Source of the DNA: Kitasatospora sp. MAP12-44
Lineage (GTDB): Bacteria > Actinomycetota > Actinomycetes > Streptomycetales > Streptomycetaceae
Assembly: GCF_029892095.1 (NCBI RefSeq)
Contig: NZ_JARZAE010000004.1
Coordinates: forward strand, 6,324,001-6,388,000
Direction of reading: 5' to 3'
Length of the DNA: 64,000 nt
The notes under the pieces were generated by a model. That model worked only from the letters and a program-made list of their open reading frames with translations, was not told the origin of the DNA and did no database searches. The position numbers were made by a program, and so were the translations under genes. This document shows, piece by piece, positions 36,800 to 44,713 of the stretch. Each line of letters begins with the position of its first letter. The first letter of the stretch is position 1.

Positions 36800-36813
36800 G
36801 TGGCCAGGGTCAC
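36800..36813. promoter_or_regulatory. Crp-like operator 2
   Basis: GTGGCCAGGGTCAC matches GTG(N6)GNCAC; only one base differs from site 1. The two sites are 119 bp apart, in the rpf divergent region. Confidence 0.6.
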
Positions 36814-37106
36814 CTCGCGCAAGGGTTTGATCTTCGTAATCATGCCAAAAACGGACATTTACGACTGCTTTACCTGATCATTACCACCGGTAACCTTCGG
36901 TTGACCTGCGAAGACCCCGGCCCGGTTGAACCGGGACACCCGCGCCACCTAACTTCGTTCTCGGTGCAACGAGCACCACCCGGGTTCACCCCCAGCGCAC
37001 AGCAGTGCCCACCACACGACGGTTCGAACGCGTCCGTGGTGAGTGGCGGAGTGGCCAGGGCGACGCGGCACGTCGGACACGTGCACGGTCGCCCAGCAGA
37101 CGCGGC

Positions 37107-37169
37107 AGAGGAACCAGGCCTTTCGAGGCCTTGGTTCCGCATGCCCGCCCGGGGCTGTCGAGAGGAACC
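37107..37169 (+). promoter_or_regulatory. Possible RNA switch sequestering the rpf Shine-Dalgarno
   Basis: AGAGGAACC occurs twice: at 37107-37115 and as the ribosome-binding site at 37161-37169. GGTTCC (37133-37138) can pair with either one. The first pairing makes an 11-bp hairpin (37110-37120 with 37127-37138, one bulge). The second would hide the ribosome site. These are mutually exclusive structures by sequence; whether they form is untested. Confidence 0.5.
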
Positions 37170-37170
37170 C

Positions 37171-37929
37171 ATGACCTTCCGTAACGAGAACGCCGCCACC
37201 ACCGCCGTCGCCGACAACGCGAAGGCCGGCCGCAGCAGCGGCCGCCTGCGCATGGCGGTCATGGGTGGCGTCCTCGCCGCCCTGCCGGTGGCCGGCCTCG
37301 TGACGGCCACGACGGCTTCCGCCGCCTCCACCGCCACGTGGGACGCGGTCGCCCAGTGCGAGAGCACCGGCAACTGGAGCATCAACAGCGGCAACGGCTT
37401 CTACGGCGGCCTGCAGTTCACCTCCTCCACCTGGGCGGCCTTCGGTGGCACCCAGTACGCCCCGCAGGCCAACCAGGCCACCAAGGCGCAGCAGATCGCC
37501 ATCGCCGAGAAGGTGCTGGCCTCCCAGGGCCCCGGCGCCTGGCCCGTCTGCTCGGTCAAGGCCGGCCTGACCGCCGGTGGCGCGCCCGCCGCCGTCGACA
37601 CCTCGGCCCCCGCTCCGGCCCCGGCCGCGCAGGCTCCGGCTACTCAGGCTCCGGCCGCCAAGCCGGTTGCCGCCCCGAAGCAGAGCACCGCTCCGGCCCC
37701 CAAGCCGACCAAGCCGGCCCCCAAGCCCGCCGCCCCGGTTGCCCCGGTTGCTCCGGCCGCCCCCGCCGCGCCGAGCACCGGTGGCACCTACACCGTCAAG
37801 AGCGGCGACACGCTGAGCGGCATCGCCGCGGCGAAGGGCCTCAACTGGCAGACCCTGTACAAGAACAACACCCAGGTCATCGGTGGCAACGCCGACCTGA
37901 TCCTGCCGGGCCAGGTGCTCGCGGTCTGA
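37171..37929 (+). CDS. Resuscitation-promoting-factor-like transglycosylase with LysM
   Basis: 252 residues. Signal peptide about 1-51 (MAVMGGVLAALPVAGLVTA, cleavage near TASA). Rpf domain 54-130: WDAVAQCESTGNWSINSGNG carries the catalytic Glu64 and Cys63, with Cys127 as its likely disulfide partner; GFYGGLQF follows. A Pro/Ala linker spans about 138-203. LysM (SGDTLSGIAAAKGLNWQTLYKNN) ends at residue 252. Such enzymes cleave cell-wall glycan and promote exit from dormancy and spore germination. AGAGGAACCC is the Shine-Dalgarno. Confidence 0.92.
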   Translation: MTFRNENAATTAVADNAKAGRSSGRLRMAVMGGVLAALPVAGLVTATTASAASTATWDAVAQCESTGNWSINSGNGFYGGLQFTSSTWAAFGGTQYAPQANQATKAQQIAIAEKVLASQGPGAWPVCSVKAGLTAGGAPAAVDTSAPAPAPAAQAPATQAPAAKPVAAPKQSTAPAPKPTKPAPKPAAPVAPVAPAAPAAPSTGGTYTVKSGDTLSGIAAAKGLNWQTLYKNNTQVIGGNADLILPGQVLAV

Positions 37930-37958
37930 CGTACCCCGTCAGCCGGCCCGCCCGCGCC

Positions 37959-37992
37959 GCCGACCGCCGTCCCTTCGGGGGCGGCGGTCGGC
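37959..37992 (+). terminator. Terminator after rpf
   Basis: GCCGACCGCCG(t)CCC pairs with GGG(g)CGGCGGTCGGC around TTCG. No long U tract. Confidence 0.75.
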
Positions 37993-38156
37993 CGCGTTCT
38001 GCCCGCTGCCCGCATCAGCCCCGGGTGGCGTCGGTCGCGTCCCGTCCGCGCGCGGCCTCCGGTGGGAATTCCTCGGCGGCCAGCAGACTTCTCGCTAGAC
38101 GACAGCGGTATGCCGCCGGGAGTTCCGGCGCGCCCGCCCCTGAGAGGACGCACGCC

Positions 38157-39026
38157 ATGGGAACGCCCGTCGACCAGCTCGTCGACCTGCTGGATCTGGA
38201 GCAGATCGAGCTCAACATCTTCCGTGGACGCAGTCCCGAGGAGTCGCTGCAGCGCACCTTCGGCGGGCAGGTGGCCGGGCAGGCGCTGGTCGCGGCGGGC
38301 CGTACCGTCGACGAGGACCGCCCGGTCCACTCGCTGCACGCCTACTTCCTGCGCCCCGGGGTCCCCGGCGTGCCGATCGTCTACCAGGTCGACCGGATCC
38401 GCGACGGCCGTTCGTTCACCACCCGCCGGGTGCTCGGCATCCAGCAGGGCCGAAGCATCTTCGCGCTGACCGCCGACTTCCACGTGCCCGAGCCCGGCGG
38501 CATCGAGCATCAGGAGCCGATGCCCGCGGTGCCGTCCCCGGAGGACCTGCCGAGCGCGCTGGAGGAGGTCGGCAACCGCCTGGGCGAGCTGCCGCCGTTC
38601 ATCAGCCGCCGCCAGCCGTTCGACATCCGCTACGTCGAGCGGCTGCGCTGGACGCAGGAGGACCTGGCGGGCGTCGAGCCGCGCAGCGGCGTCTGGCTGC
38701 GGACCAACGGCGCCCTGCCGGACAACCCGCTGATCCACGTCTGCGCGCTGACCTACGCCAGCGACATGACGCTGCTGGACTCCGTCCGCGCCCCCGTCGA
38801 ACCGCTCTGGGGCCGGCGCAACTTCGACATGGCCTCGCTCGACCACGCGATGTGGTTCCACCGTCCGTTCCGCGCCGACGACTGGCTGCTCTACCAGCAG
38901 GAGTCGCCGATCGCGCACGGCGCGCGCGGGCTGGCACGCGGCCAGATCTTCGACCGCAAGGGCCAGCTGGTGGTCTCGGTGGTGCAGGAGGGCCTGTTCA
39001 GACCGCTGAACGGGCGTGACGAATGA
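38157..39026 (+). CDS. tesB: Acyl-CoA thioesterase II (TesB-like)
   Basis: 289 residues with the double hot-dog layout: LEQIELNIFRGRSPEESLQRTFGGQVAGQALVAAGRTV at the start and a second half with SLDHAMWFHRPFRADDWLLYQQESP and ARGQIFDRKGQLVVSVVQEGLFR. It hydrolyses acyl-CoA. ATG 38157 is preceded by GAGAGGA. The DUF1684 gene follows 40 bp later. Confidence 0.9.
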   Translation: MGTPVDQLVDLLDLEQIELNIFRGRSPEESLQRTFGGQVAGQALVAAGRTVDEDRPVHSLHAYFLRPGVPGVPIVYQVDRIRDGRSFTTRRVLGIQQGRSIFALTADFHVPEPGGIEHQEPMPAVPSPEDLPSALEEVGNRLGELPPFISRRQPFDIRYVERLRWTQEDLAGVEPRSGVWLRTNGALPDNPLIHVCALTYASDMTLLDSVRAPVEPLWGRRNFDMASLDHAMWFHRPFRADDWLLYQQESPIAHGARGLARGQIFDRKGQLVVSVVQEGLFRPLNGRDE

Positions 39027-39066
39027 TCAGATCTGCTCGTCGGACAAGTGATCAGGAGGATGGTCT

Positions 39067-39843
39067 GTGAGTGCTGCTGACGAGTGGAAGGCCTGGAGCG
39101 AGGCCCGGGCCGAGGCGGTGAGCACCCCGCACGGGGTCCTGGCGCTGGTCGGGACGTACTGGCTCGATGCCTCGGACACCGAGATACCCGGCGTCCCCGG
39201 CCGCTGGTCGCGGAGCGGGGACAGCGTGCGTGTGACGGCCGCGGCGGCCGACGGCCTGGCGGTCGCGGAGCGCCCCGTCGACGGCGAGCTGCTGCTGCAC
39301 CCCGACACCCACCCCGAGGCGGCGGTGGCCGGCTACGGCGAGGTGCGGCTGATCCCGATCGAGCGGGAGGGCGAACTCGCCCTGCGCGTCTTCGACCCGG
39401 CGAGCGAGGCGCGCGCCCGGTTCGCCGGCATCTCCGCCTACCCCTACCAGCCGCAGTGGTCGCTGCCCGCCGTCTTCACCCCGTTCGACAGCGGCGACCG
39501 TACGCTCACCGTCCCCAACGCCGACGGTCGCGAGCGCGGACTGGACGTCGCGGGCCTGCTCTCCTTCGAGCTGGCGGGCGAGGCCCGCACACTCACCGTC
39601 AGCCGGTCCGGCGAGCGGCTGAGCGGCGTGATCAGCGACGCCGGCAGCGGCCGGGAGACGTACCGGTTCCGCTTCGTCACGCTGCCCGCGCCGGACGCGC
39701 AGGGCCGGACGGTCCTCGACCTCAACCGCGCCCATCTGCCGCCGTGCGCCTTCGCCGACCACTTCGTCTGCCCGTTCCCGCCGCCGGGCAACCGGCTGCC
39801 GGTCGAGGTGCGGGCGGGGGAGAAGGCCGTGCTGCAGCGCTGA
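39067..39843 (+). CDS. DUF1684 family protein
   Basis: 258 residues. ALVGTYWLDASDTEIPGVPGRW and the later YRFRFVTLPAPDAQGRTVLDLNRAHLPPCAFADHFVCPFPPPGNRLPVEV match DUF1684, a beta-rich family of unknown activity with a conserved Cys near the end. GTG 39067 follows CAGGAGG. It may be transcribed with tesB. Confidence 0.85.
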   Translation: MSAADEWKAWSEARAEAVSTPHGVLALVGTYWLDASDTEIPGVPGRWSRSGDSVRVTAAAADGLAVAERPVDGELLLHPDTHPEAAVAGYGEVRLIPIEREGELALRVFDPASEARARFAGISAYPYQPQWSLPAVFTPFDSGDRTLTVPNADGRERGLDVAGLLSFELAGEARTLTVSRSGERLSGVISDAGSGRETYRFRFVTLPAPDAQGRTVLDLNRAHLPPCAFADHFVCPFPPPGNRLPVEVRAGEKAVLQR

Positions 39844-39885
39844 GGGGTCCCCCGGTGGACCGGGGCGCGGGGGGAGGGGTGACCA

Positions 39886-41232
39886 TTGGTCGCTGTGTCG
39901 ACCAATCATCCCACCTCTCCCTCCCCCTCTCCCTCTCCCTCTCCCGCCTCCTCCCCTTCGTCCCCTCCCTCCGCCCCGCCTCCCTCCCGTTCCCGCTTGC
40001 TGCGCGGCGCCCTCGCCGACCTCACGCCGCTGCGCGAGAACGCGGACTACCGGCGGGTCTGGTTCGGCCAGTCCGTCTCCTCGATAGGCCAGCAGATGAC
40101 CGCCGTAGCGGTCTCCGTCCAGGTCTACGCCCTGACCGGGTCCACCTTCGCCACCGGACTGGTCGGCCTCTGCTCGCTCGTCCCGCTGATCGTCTTCGGC
40201 CTCTACGGCGGCGCCATCGCCGACACCGTGGACCGTCGCAAGCTCGGCCTGATCGGCTCGGCCGGCCTGGCGGCGGCCTCCGCGGTTCTGGCGGCCCAGG
40301 CGCTGCTCGGACTGCGTCAGGTCGCCGTGCTCTACGTCGCGGTGGCCCTGCAGGGAGCCTTCTTCGCGCTCAGTTCGCCCGCCCGCTCGTCGATGATCCA
40401 GCGCCTGGTCCCCAGCGAACAGCTGCCGGCCGCCAATGCGCTGAACACGATCAGCATGAACCTCGGCCTCACCGTCGGCCCGATGCTCGGCGGCGTCCTG
40501 ATCGGCGCCTACGGCAGCCAGTGCGCCTACCTCGTCGACACCGTCGCCTTCGCCGGCACCATCTACGCGATGTGGCGGCTGCCCTCGATGCGCCCGGACT
40601 CCGGCTCCCGCAAGGGCCGCGCTTCGGTCCTCGACGGCCTGCGCTTCCTGCGCGAGCAGCCCAACCTGCGCACCAGCTTCGTCGCCGACCTGGCCGCCAT
40701 GGTCTTCGGCCTGCCCCGCGCCCTCTTCCCGGCCATCGCGGTCGGCTTCTACGGCGGCGACGCCCGCACCGTCGGCCTGCTGGTCGCCGCCCCCGCCGTC
40801 GGCGCGCTGACTGGGGCGCTCTTCTCCGGCTGGGTCTCCAAGGTGCACCTCCACGGCGTCGCCATCCTCGCCTCGGTCACCGCCTGGGGCCTGTCCATCG
40901 CCCTCTTCGGCCTCACCCACGGCTACCTCTGGCTCGGCCTGCTGCTGCTCGCCGTCGCGGGCTGCGCGGACACCATCAGCATGATCTTCCGCAACACCCT
41001 GATGCAGGCCGCCGCCCCCGACGAGATGCGCGGCCGCCTCCAGGGGATCTTCATCGTGGTCGTCGCCGGCGGCCCCCGCCTCGGCGACTTCGAGTCCGGC
41101 TCGGTCGCCGCCCTCACCAACCCCACCGTCTCCGCCGTCTCCGGCGGCCTCGCCTGCGTCGCCGCCGTCCTCCTCCTCGCCGCCCGCCGCCCCGCCTTCC
41201 TCCGCTACGACGCCCGCCACCCCACCCCCTGA
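39886..41232 (+). CDS. MFS-type exporter (EntS-like)
   Basis: 448 residues. A Ser/Pro-rich N-terminal 35 residues precedes about 12 hydrophobic segments. RVWFGQSVSSIGQQMTAVAVSVQVY and FGLYGGAIADTVDRRKLGLI at segments 1-3 resemble the MFS_3/EntS family of enterobactin exporters. Substrate unknown. TTG 39886 with GGGGAGGGG; GTG 39895 is possible. tRNA-Pro follows 134 bp later. Confidence 0.85.
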   Translation: MVAVSTNHPTSPSPSPSPSPASSPSSPPSAPPPSRSRLLRGALADLTPLRENADYRRVWFGQSVSSIGQQMTAVAVSVQVYALTGSTFATGLVGLCSLVPLIVFGLYGGAIADTVDRRKLGLIGSAGLAAASAVLAAQALLGLRQVAVLYVAVALQGAFFALSSPARSSMIQRLVPSEQLPAANALNTISMNLGLTVGPMLGGVLIGAYGSQCAYLVDTVAFAGTIYAMWRLPSMRPDSGSRKGRASVLDGLRFLREQPNLRTSFVADLAAMVFGLPRALFPAIAVGFYGGDARTVGLLVAAPAVGALTGALFSGWVSKVHLHGVAILASVTAWGLSIALFGLTHGYLWLGLLLLAVAGCADTISMIFRNTLMQAAAPDEMRGRLQGIFIVVVAGGPRLGDFESGSVAALTNPTVSAVSGGLACVAAVLLLAARRPAFLRYDARHPTP

Positions 41233-41365
41233 CCCACCCGCCACCCCACCCGTGACCTGCGCCGAATCCTGGCAGCGAACACCCCTCGCCGTGCTGTATT
41301 GTTTTGCACGTCGCCGAAACACCGGGGACAAGGTCGAGAAGCCGACAGCGTCGGTGGCGAGACCA

Positions 41366-41439
41366 CGGGACGTGGCGCAGCTTGGTAGCGCACCTGACTG
41401 GGGGTCAGGGGGTCGCAGGTTCAAATCCTGTCGTCCCGA
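41366..41439 (+). tRNA. tRNA-Pro(GGG)
   Basis: 74 nt cloverleaf without encoded CCA: acceptor CGGGACG/CGTCCCG, D-arm GCGCAGCTTGGTAGCGC, anticodon stem CCTGA/TCAGG with loop CTGGGGG (anticodon GGG), and T-arm GCAGGTTCAAATCCTGT. Its 3' part is duplicated at 59300, so it is the attachment site of the downstream element. Confidence 0.92.
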
Positions 41440-41473
41440 CTTGCGTTTTCGCAGGTCGGAGGCCGTTTCCATC
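41398..41473. repeat. Left attachment repeat (attL candidate)
   Basis: 76 bp. The first 43 bp are identical to 59300-59342; the rest matches except four positions, then the last 23 are identical. It covers the tRNA-Pro 3' end and half of its terminator stem. Confidence 0.75.
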
Positions 41474-41495
41474 TGAAGATGGGGACGGCCTTTTT
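41460..41495 (+). terminator. tRNA-Pro intrinsic terminator
   Basis: AGGCCGTTTCCATC pairs with GATGGGGACGGCCT (two G-U) around TGAA, followed by TTTTTG: a classic Rho-independent terminator. Its left arm lies inside the attachment repeat. Confidence 0.9.
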
Positions 41496-41513
41496 GTGCG
41501 TGTCGCGGGGTGA

Positions 41514-41807
41514 TGGTCGCAGGGTGGTCGCACCTCGTCCGGTCGCGGGAGTGCTCCGGTGTGCGGGCTGACCCGTCAACTCGCCTTCATTGGGCTGGAG
41601 TTGTGCCGCGATGGCTCGACTGGTCACCTGGGCGTCATCCGCTCGGACCCTCCACGGATGGATGGCAGCGCGGCTCCGGGTTGACCCGCCCGTAGGCGGG
41701 AAATCGGGAGCCCGTCACGTTTCTGCCGTTCTGTCTGCATTTGACGGTCCTGATGGCGTCGTTGAAGCCGGTCCGGAGTCTGGGCGCCTGCGACCACCCT
41801 GCGACCA
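41514..41807. repeat. 19-bp perfect inverted repeat flanking a 256-bp gene-free segment
   Basis: TGGTCGCAGGGTGGTCGCA (41514-41532) and TGCGACCACCCTGCGACCA (41789-41807). Each arm holds two TGGTCGCA units. This could be integrase arm sites or ends of a small element. No gene in between. Confidence 0.55.
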
Positions 41808-41808
41808 C

Positions 41809-43011
41809 CACTGCCCTTGCCGAAAACCCCGTCCGCGCAGGTCATGCGGCATGTTGGTACTCATGGAGGATGCCGCCGAGGCGTTCGTGTCTCCGTATGT
41901 CGAGGCGGCCCATCTGCACCGGATCAGCGATCGGGACGGGTAGTGGCTGGAGCGGGCGGGCGTTCGCGATGCCCTGGTGTGGCCGGTGGGCGTTGTAGAA
42001 CTGCTCGAACTCCCGCAGGGCATACAGGAGATGGCGCTGGTTCCAGATCAAGGTGCGGTTCAGGAGCTCGCGCCGGCAGGTCTGCACCCACCTCTCCGTG
42101 ATGGAGTTCATCCTCGGCATCCGGACGCCGCTGAGCACGACCTCGATGCCCGCGTCCTTGAGGACGGCATCGAACAGGTCGGGGAACTTTCCATCCCGGT
42201 CCCGGATCAGGAACCGCGCCTGGCAGCCGGCGTCCTCGAGATCCATGACGAGATTCTTGGCGGCCTGCACTACCCAGGACGCGGACGGATGGGCGGTTGC
42301 GCCCAGGATCCGGATCCGGCGGCTGGCGTGCTCGATCACCGCGAACACGTACATCCGTGTCCCCGTGAGGGTCACCGTCTCGAAGAAGTCGCATGCCAGT
42401 AGCGCGTCGGCCTGGGAGCGCAGGAAGTCGGCCCAGGTGGTGGACGTGCGCTCGGGCGCGGGGTCGATGCCGGCCTGCTTCAGGATCTCCCAGACGGTGG
42501 AGGCGGCGACCGCCACTCCGAGGACCAGTAGTTCGCCGTGGATGCGCCGGTACCCCCAGCTGGGATTCTCCTGTGCCAGGCGCAGGACCAGGGCCCGGAT
42601 GGAGTTCACCGTGCGCGGCCGACCCGGGCGCTTCGGCCGACACCTTTTCGCGTGCTGACGTCTCGCCAGGTCGCGGTGCCAGCGCAGTACTGTATCCGGC
42701 CGTACGAGTAACCTCAGTCGCCGCAACAATGCTCGCGGCAGCGGCGCCAGCAGCGCGGCGAGGATCGCCCGATCCTCGGGCGCGAACTGGACCCGATCAC
42801 CGTGGAGCTGTCGCTCCAAGACGGTCAACTGGTGCCGGAGCGCCAGGATCTCGACGTCCTTCTCGCGATCGCTCATCGGCAGCAACCGAAGCGCAGCGAA
42901 GGCGTTGGTCACGGTCAGGTAAGCCAGTCGCAGCAGCACGAACGACCATCATGCCTCCTCCCGTCGCGAGGCTTCTGACCAGGGCGGATGACGTTCCCGG
43001 CAAGCGCACTG
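41809..43011. mobile_element. Insertion sequence (IS3/IS481-superfamily type)
   Basis: 1.2 kb with 36-bp terminal inverted repeats (left 41809-41844, right 42976-43011), 27 of 36 positions matching. It contains one DDE/rve transposase. No clear target duplication. It cuts into a TPR gene whose 3' part starts at 43012. Confidence 0.75.
41842..42939 (-). CDS. DDE (rve) transposase
   Basis: 365 residues. The N-terminal HTH-like stretch is DVEILALRHQLTVLERQ, then CDFFETVTL, RFLIRDRDGKF and SITERWVQTCRREL supply the D, D and E of the catalytic triad. The C-terminus YNAHRPHQGIANARPLQPLP is typical. GTG 42939. The gene is intact and may be functional. Confidence 0.85.
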   Translation of the reverse strand: MLLRLAYLTVTNAFAALRLLPMSDREKDVEILALRHQLTVLERQLHGDRVQFAPEDRAILAALLAPLPRALLRRLRLLVRPDTVLRWHRDLARRQHAKRCRPKRPGRPRTVNSIRALVLRLAQENPSWGYRRIHGELLVLGVAVAASTVWEILKQAGIDPAPERTSTTWADFLRSQADALLACDFFETVTLTGTRMYVFAVIEHASRRIRILGATAHPSASWVVQAAKNLVMDLEDAGCQARFLIRDRDGKFPDLFDAVLKDAGIEVVLSGVRMPRMNSITERWVQTCRRELLNRTLIWNQRHLLYALREFEQFYNAHRPHQGIANARPLQPLPVPIADPVQMGRLDIRRHERLGGILHEYQHAA

Positions 43012-43695
43012 TCGGCGCACGAGCCGGCGCTGGCGAGCGCAGTGTTGAACCACGGGTTCGCGCTGTCGCGGGCTGCCCGCCTGCCTGAGGCGCTCGCGGC
43101 GAGCGAGGAGGCCGTGGCGCTCGGCCGGGTGGCGGTCGAGCGCCACGGGCGGGTGCATGAGCGGGGCCTCGCCATGGCGCTGGACAACCTCGGTACCGAC
43201 CTGTTCCGGGCGGGTCGCCGGGAGGAGGCGTTGGCGGCGCTGGAGGAGGCCGTGCTGATCCTCCAGTCGGTGGTCTCCCACGAGCCGGGCCGCGAGCCCC
43301 TGCTCATCAGTGTCCTCGCCAAGCTCGGCTTCCTGCACAGCTCGATGGAGCGGTGGCCCGAACTGGTGGAGGTGGCGACGGAGCTGGTCGTCAGACACCG
43401 ACGGCTGGCCGCCGCCGACCCCGTCGCCCACGAGCCGGCTCTCGCGGGATACCTGGGTGATCTCGGCGTCAGCCTGTGGCGGGCCGGCCGGCCGGACGAA
43501 GCACTGGAGGTCGGCGTGCAGGCGGCCGAGGTCTACCGCCGCCTGGCTGCCGGCGACCCCGGGGCGTTCCTGGAGAAGTTGCGGACGGTTGAGGCGGCCC
43601 GGGCCAACGGACTGGAGAGTGTCGGGCGGGAGGCGGAGGCAGCGGAGATCCGCGAGCGACTTCGGAGCGACCCCGGGTGCACCGGCAATGGGTAG
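43012..43695 (+). pseudogene. 3' fragment of a TPR protein
   Basis: About 227 residues of TPR repeats (LNHGFALSRAARLPEALAASEEAVALG; AMALDNLGTDLFRAGRREEALAALEEAV) with its 5' end cut exactly at the IS right repeat. No start codon of its own. Confidence 0.7.
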
Positions 43696-43726
43696 GTGAA
43701 CGGGGCTTGACCCATGCCGCTTTCCA

Positions 43727-43798
43727 GCGGACGAAGAGCTTGCGGTCCATGCGGTGGACATCTGACCAGTGCAGGGCGAGGATCTCCCCTCGGCGCCT
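43727..43798 (-). pseudogene. Tyrosine-integrase fragment 1
   Basis: About 24 codons reading RRGEILALHWSDVHRMDRKL then FVRW match the first catalytic-Arg region of tyrosine recombinases. The rest is missing. It is homologous to the larger broken copy at 53795-54450, where the W codon is TGA. Confidence 0.65.
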
Positions 43799-43891
43799 GT
43801 GAAGACTCCTGCTGAACGTGTGTCAGGTTCCCGTCGCTGCGCGTAACCGGTGACCGATGGCGGTCTCTGGGACCACTGTGGGACCACGCTC

Positions 43892-43915
43892 CATGAGCGC
43901 TCATGAGCGCTCATG
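43892..43915. repeat. Overlapping palindrome array ATGAGCGCTCAT
   Basis: ATGAGCGCTCAT occurs twice in tandem with shared ends. Each 12-mer is its own reverse complement. Candidate protein-binding site or integrase-related element. Confidence 0.5.
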
Positions 43916-44019
43916 GGTCATGACGGGCGCATGTGCACGTAATGAATACTGACGGTTCGCCGTCGCGCTGCGCGATCGCCCGTCCGAAGTGTGTGCCGAT
44001 GCACCTTAACTCTACCGTC

Positions 44020-44033
44020 CAACAGGCCTGTTG
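44020..44033. promoter_or_regulatory. 14-bp palindrome CAACAGGCCTGTTG
   Basis: Perfect palindrome, overlapping TTGACA (44031-44036). Likely operator. Confidence 0.45.
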
Positions 44034-44280
44034 ACATATAGGTGAAGCCGGATCATCAAGACCCCGGGCGCAGGCAAACTGCAACTACCTGCTCCTGCAC
44101 AGCCACGGCAGTTGGGTGGATCCGGCGGTGACCACGGGAGATCGCCACCGACAAGGCGACGCCGGCCCGCCCGCCGGGAGTGCCTCGCGGACAAGAACCC
44201 TCCGCAACAGCACGCGTCCTGCGGTCGGGTGGGTCCTGGCCCCAATCCGCGAATCCGGGACTGTCCGGCATAGCAGGTTT

Positions 44281-44363
44281 TGGTGGGCGAGGACGGAGTT
44301 GAACCGTCACAGCAGAAGCGGGGGTGTTACAGACCCTTGGGCTCTCCAATGCCCAGCTCGCCC
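44281..44363 (-). tRNA. tRNA-Tyr(GTA)
   Basis: 83 nt including encoded CCA. Acceptor GGGCGAG/CTCGCCC, discriminator A, anticodon loop CTGTAAC (GTA). One A-C mismatch is at the base of the anticodon stem. Variable arm moderately long. One nt from the next tRNA. Confidence 0.8.
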
Positions 44364-44364
44364 T

Positions 44365-44456
44365 TGGCGGAGGAAGTGGGGGTCGAACCCACACGGGTGC
44401 TCGTGCACCCCGACGGTTTTCGGGACCGCGGCCGGCGCCAGTCGGCTGGCTCCTCC
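44365..44456 (-). tRNA. tRNA-Ser(CGA) with cytidine at position 33
   Basis: 92 nt including encoded CCA. Acceptor GGAGGAG/TTCCTCC, discriminator G, long variable arm GGGTGCACGAGCACCC. The anticodon stem GCGGT/ACCGT brackets loop CCCGAAA, giving anticodon CGA with C rather than the almost invariant U at position 33. Confidence 0.75.
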
Positions 44457-44475
44457 AGTGAACTGCTCTGTTGCG

Positions 44476-44560
44476 CGGAGAGTGCGCGGATCGAACGCGC
44501 GCGGGTGTGACCCCGACTACGGCTTAGCAAGCCGCTGCCTTACCACTCGGCCAACTCTCC
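44476..44560 (-). tRNA. tRNA-Ser(GCT)
   Basis: 85 nt, no encoded CCA. Acceptor GGAGAGT/ACTCTCC, discriminator G, anticodon loop TTGCTAA between GCGGC and GCCGT, and a long variable arm (serine type). Confidence 0.85.
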
Positions 44561-44569
44561 CGGTGCTGC

Positions 44570-44642
44570 TTGCCGGACGAGGATTCGAACCCCGAACCTC
44601 CTGAACCAGAGTCAGGCGTGTTGCCAGTTACACCATCTGGCA
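44570..44642 (-). tRNA. tRNA-Gln(CTG)
   Basis: 73 nt. Acceptor TGCCAGA/TCCGGCA with an A-C mismatch at pair 5-68, anticodon stem CCTGA/TCAGG with loop CTCTGGT (CTG), T-arm CGGGGTTCGAATCCTCG. Confidence 0.85.
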
Positions 44643-44662
44643 TTGCCGGGCGGCATGAAAGA

Positions 44663-44697
44663 GGCCGCCCGGACGGGGAGTTCCCCCGTGGGCGGCC
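44663..44697 (-). terminator. Terminator on the minus strand upstream of the tRNAs
   Basis: GGCCGCCC and ACGGGG pair with CCCCGT and GGGCGGCC. In minus orientation it is followed by TCTTTCATG. It probably ends the micro-ORF and toxin-immunity transcript. Confidence 0.65.
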
Positions 44698-44713
44698 CGG
44701 CACTTCAGCCGTT

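Larger units (their letters stand above)
36614..37170. promoter_or_regulatory. Long divergent region upstream of rpf (557 bp)
   Basis: No gene. It contains two Crp-like sites, an AT-rich stretch (36,820-36,900) unusual in this genome, a hairpin 37058-37094, and the switch-like hairpin/SD arrangement at 37107-37169. The composition suggests complex promoter and RNA control of rpf. Confidence 0.6.
43799..44280. other. Intergenic region with palindromes
   Basis: No gene. It carries CATGAGCGCTCATGAGCGCTCATG-type overlapping palindromes at 43892-43915 and the 14-bp palindrome CAACAGGCCTGTTG at 44020-44033. A TTGACA at 44031 could be a -35, without a convincing -10. Nothing else is recognised. Confidence 0.4.

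Noticed and set aside
36820..37110. ydaO-type c-di-AMP riboswitch upstream of rpf
   Set aside because: I looked for the conserved blocks of ydaO and did not see them in order; only ordinary hairpins were found.
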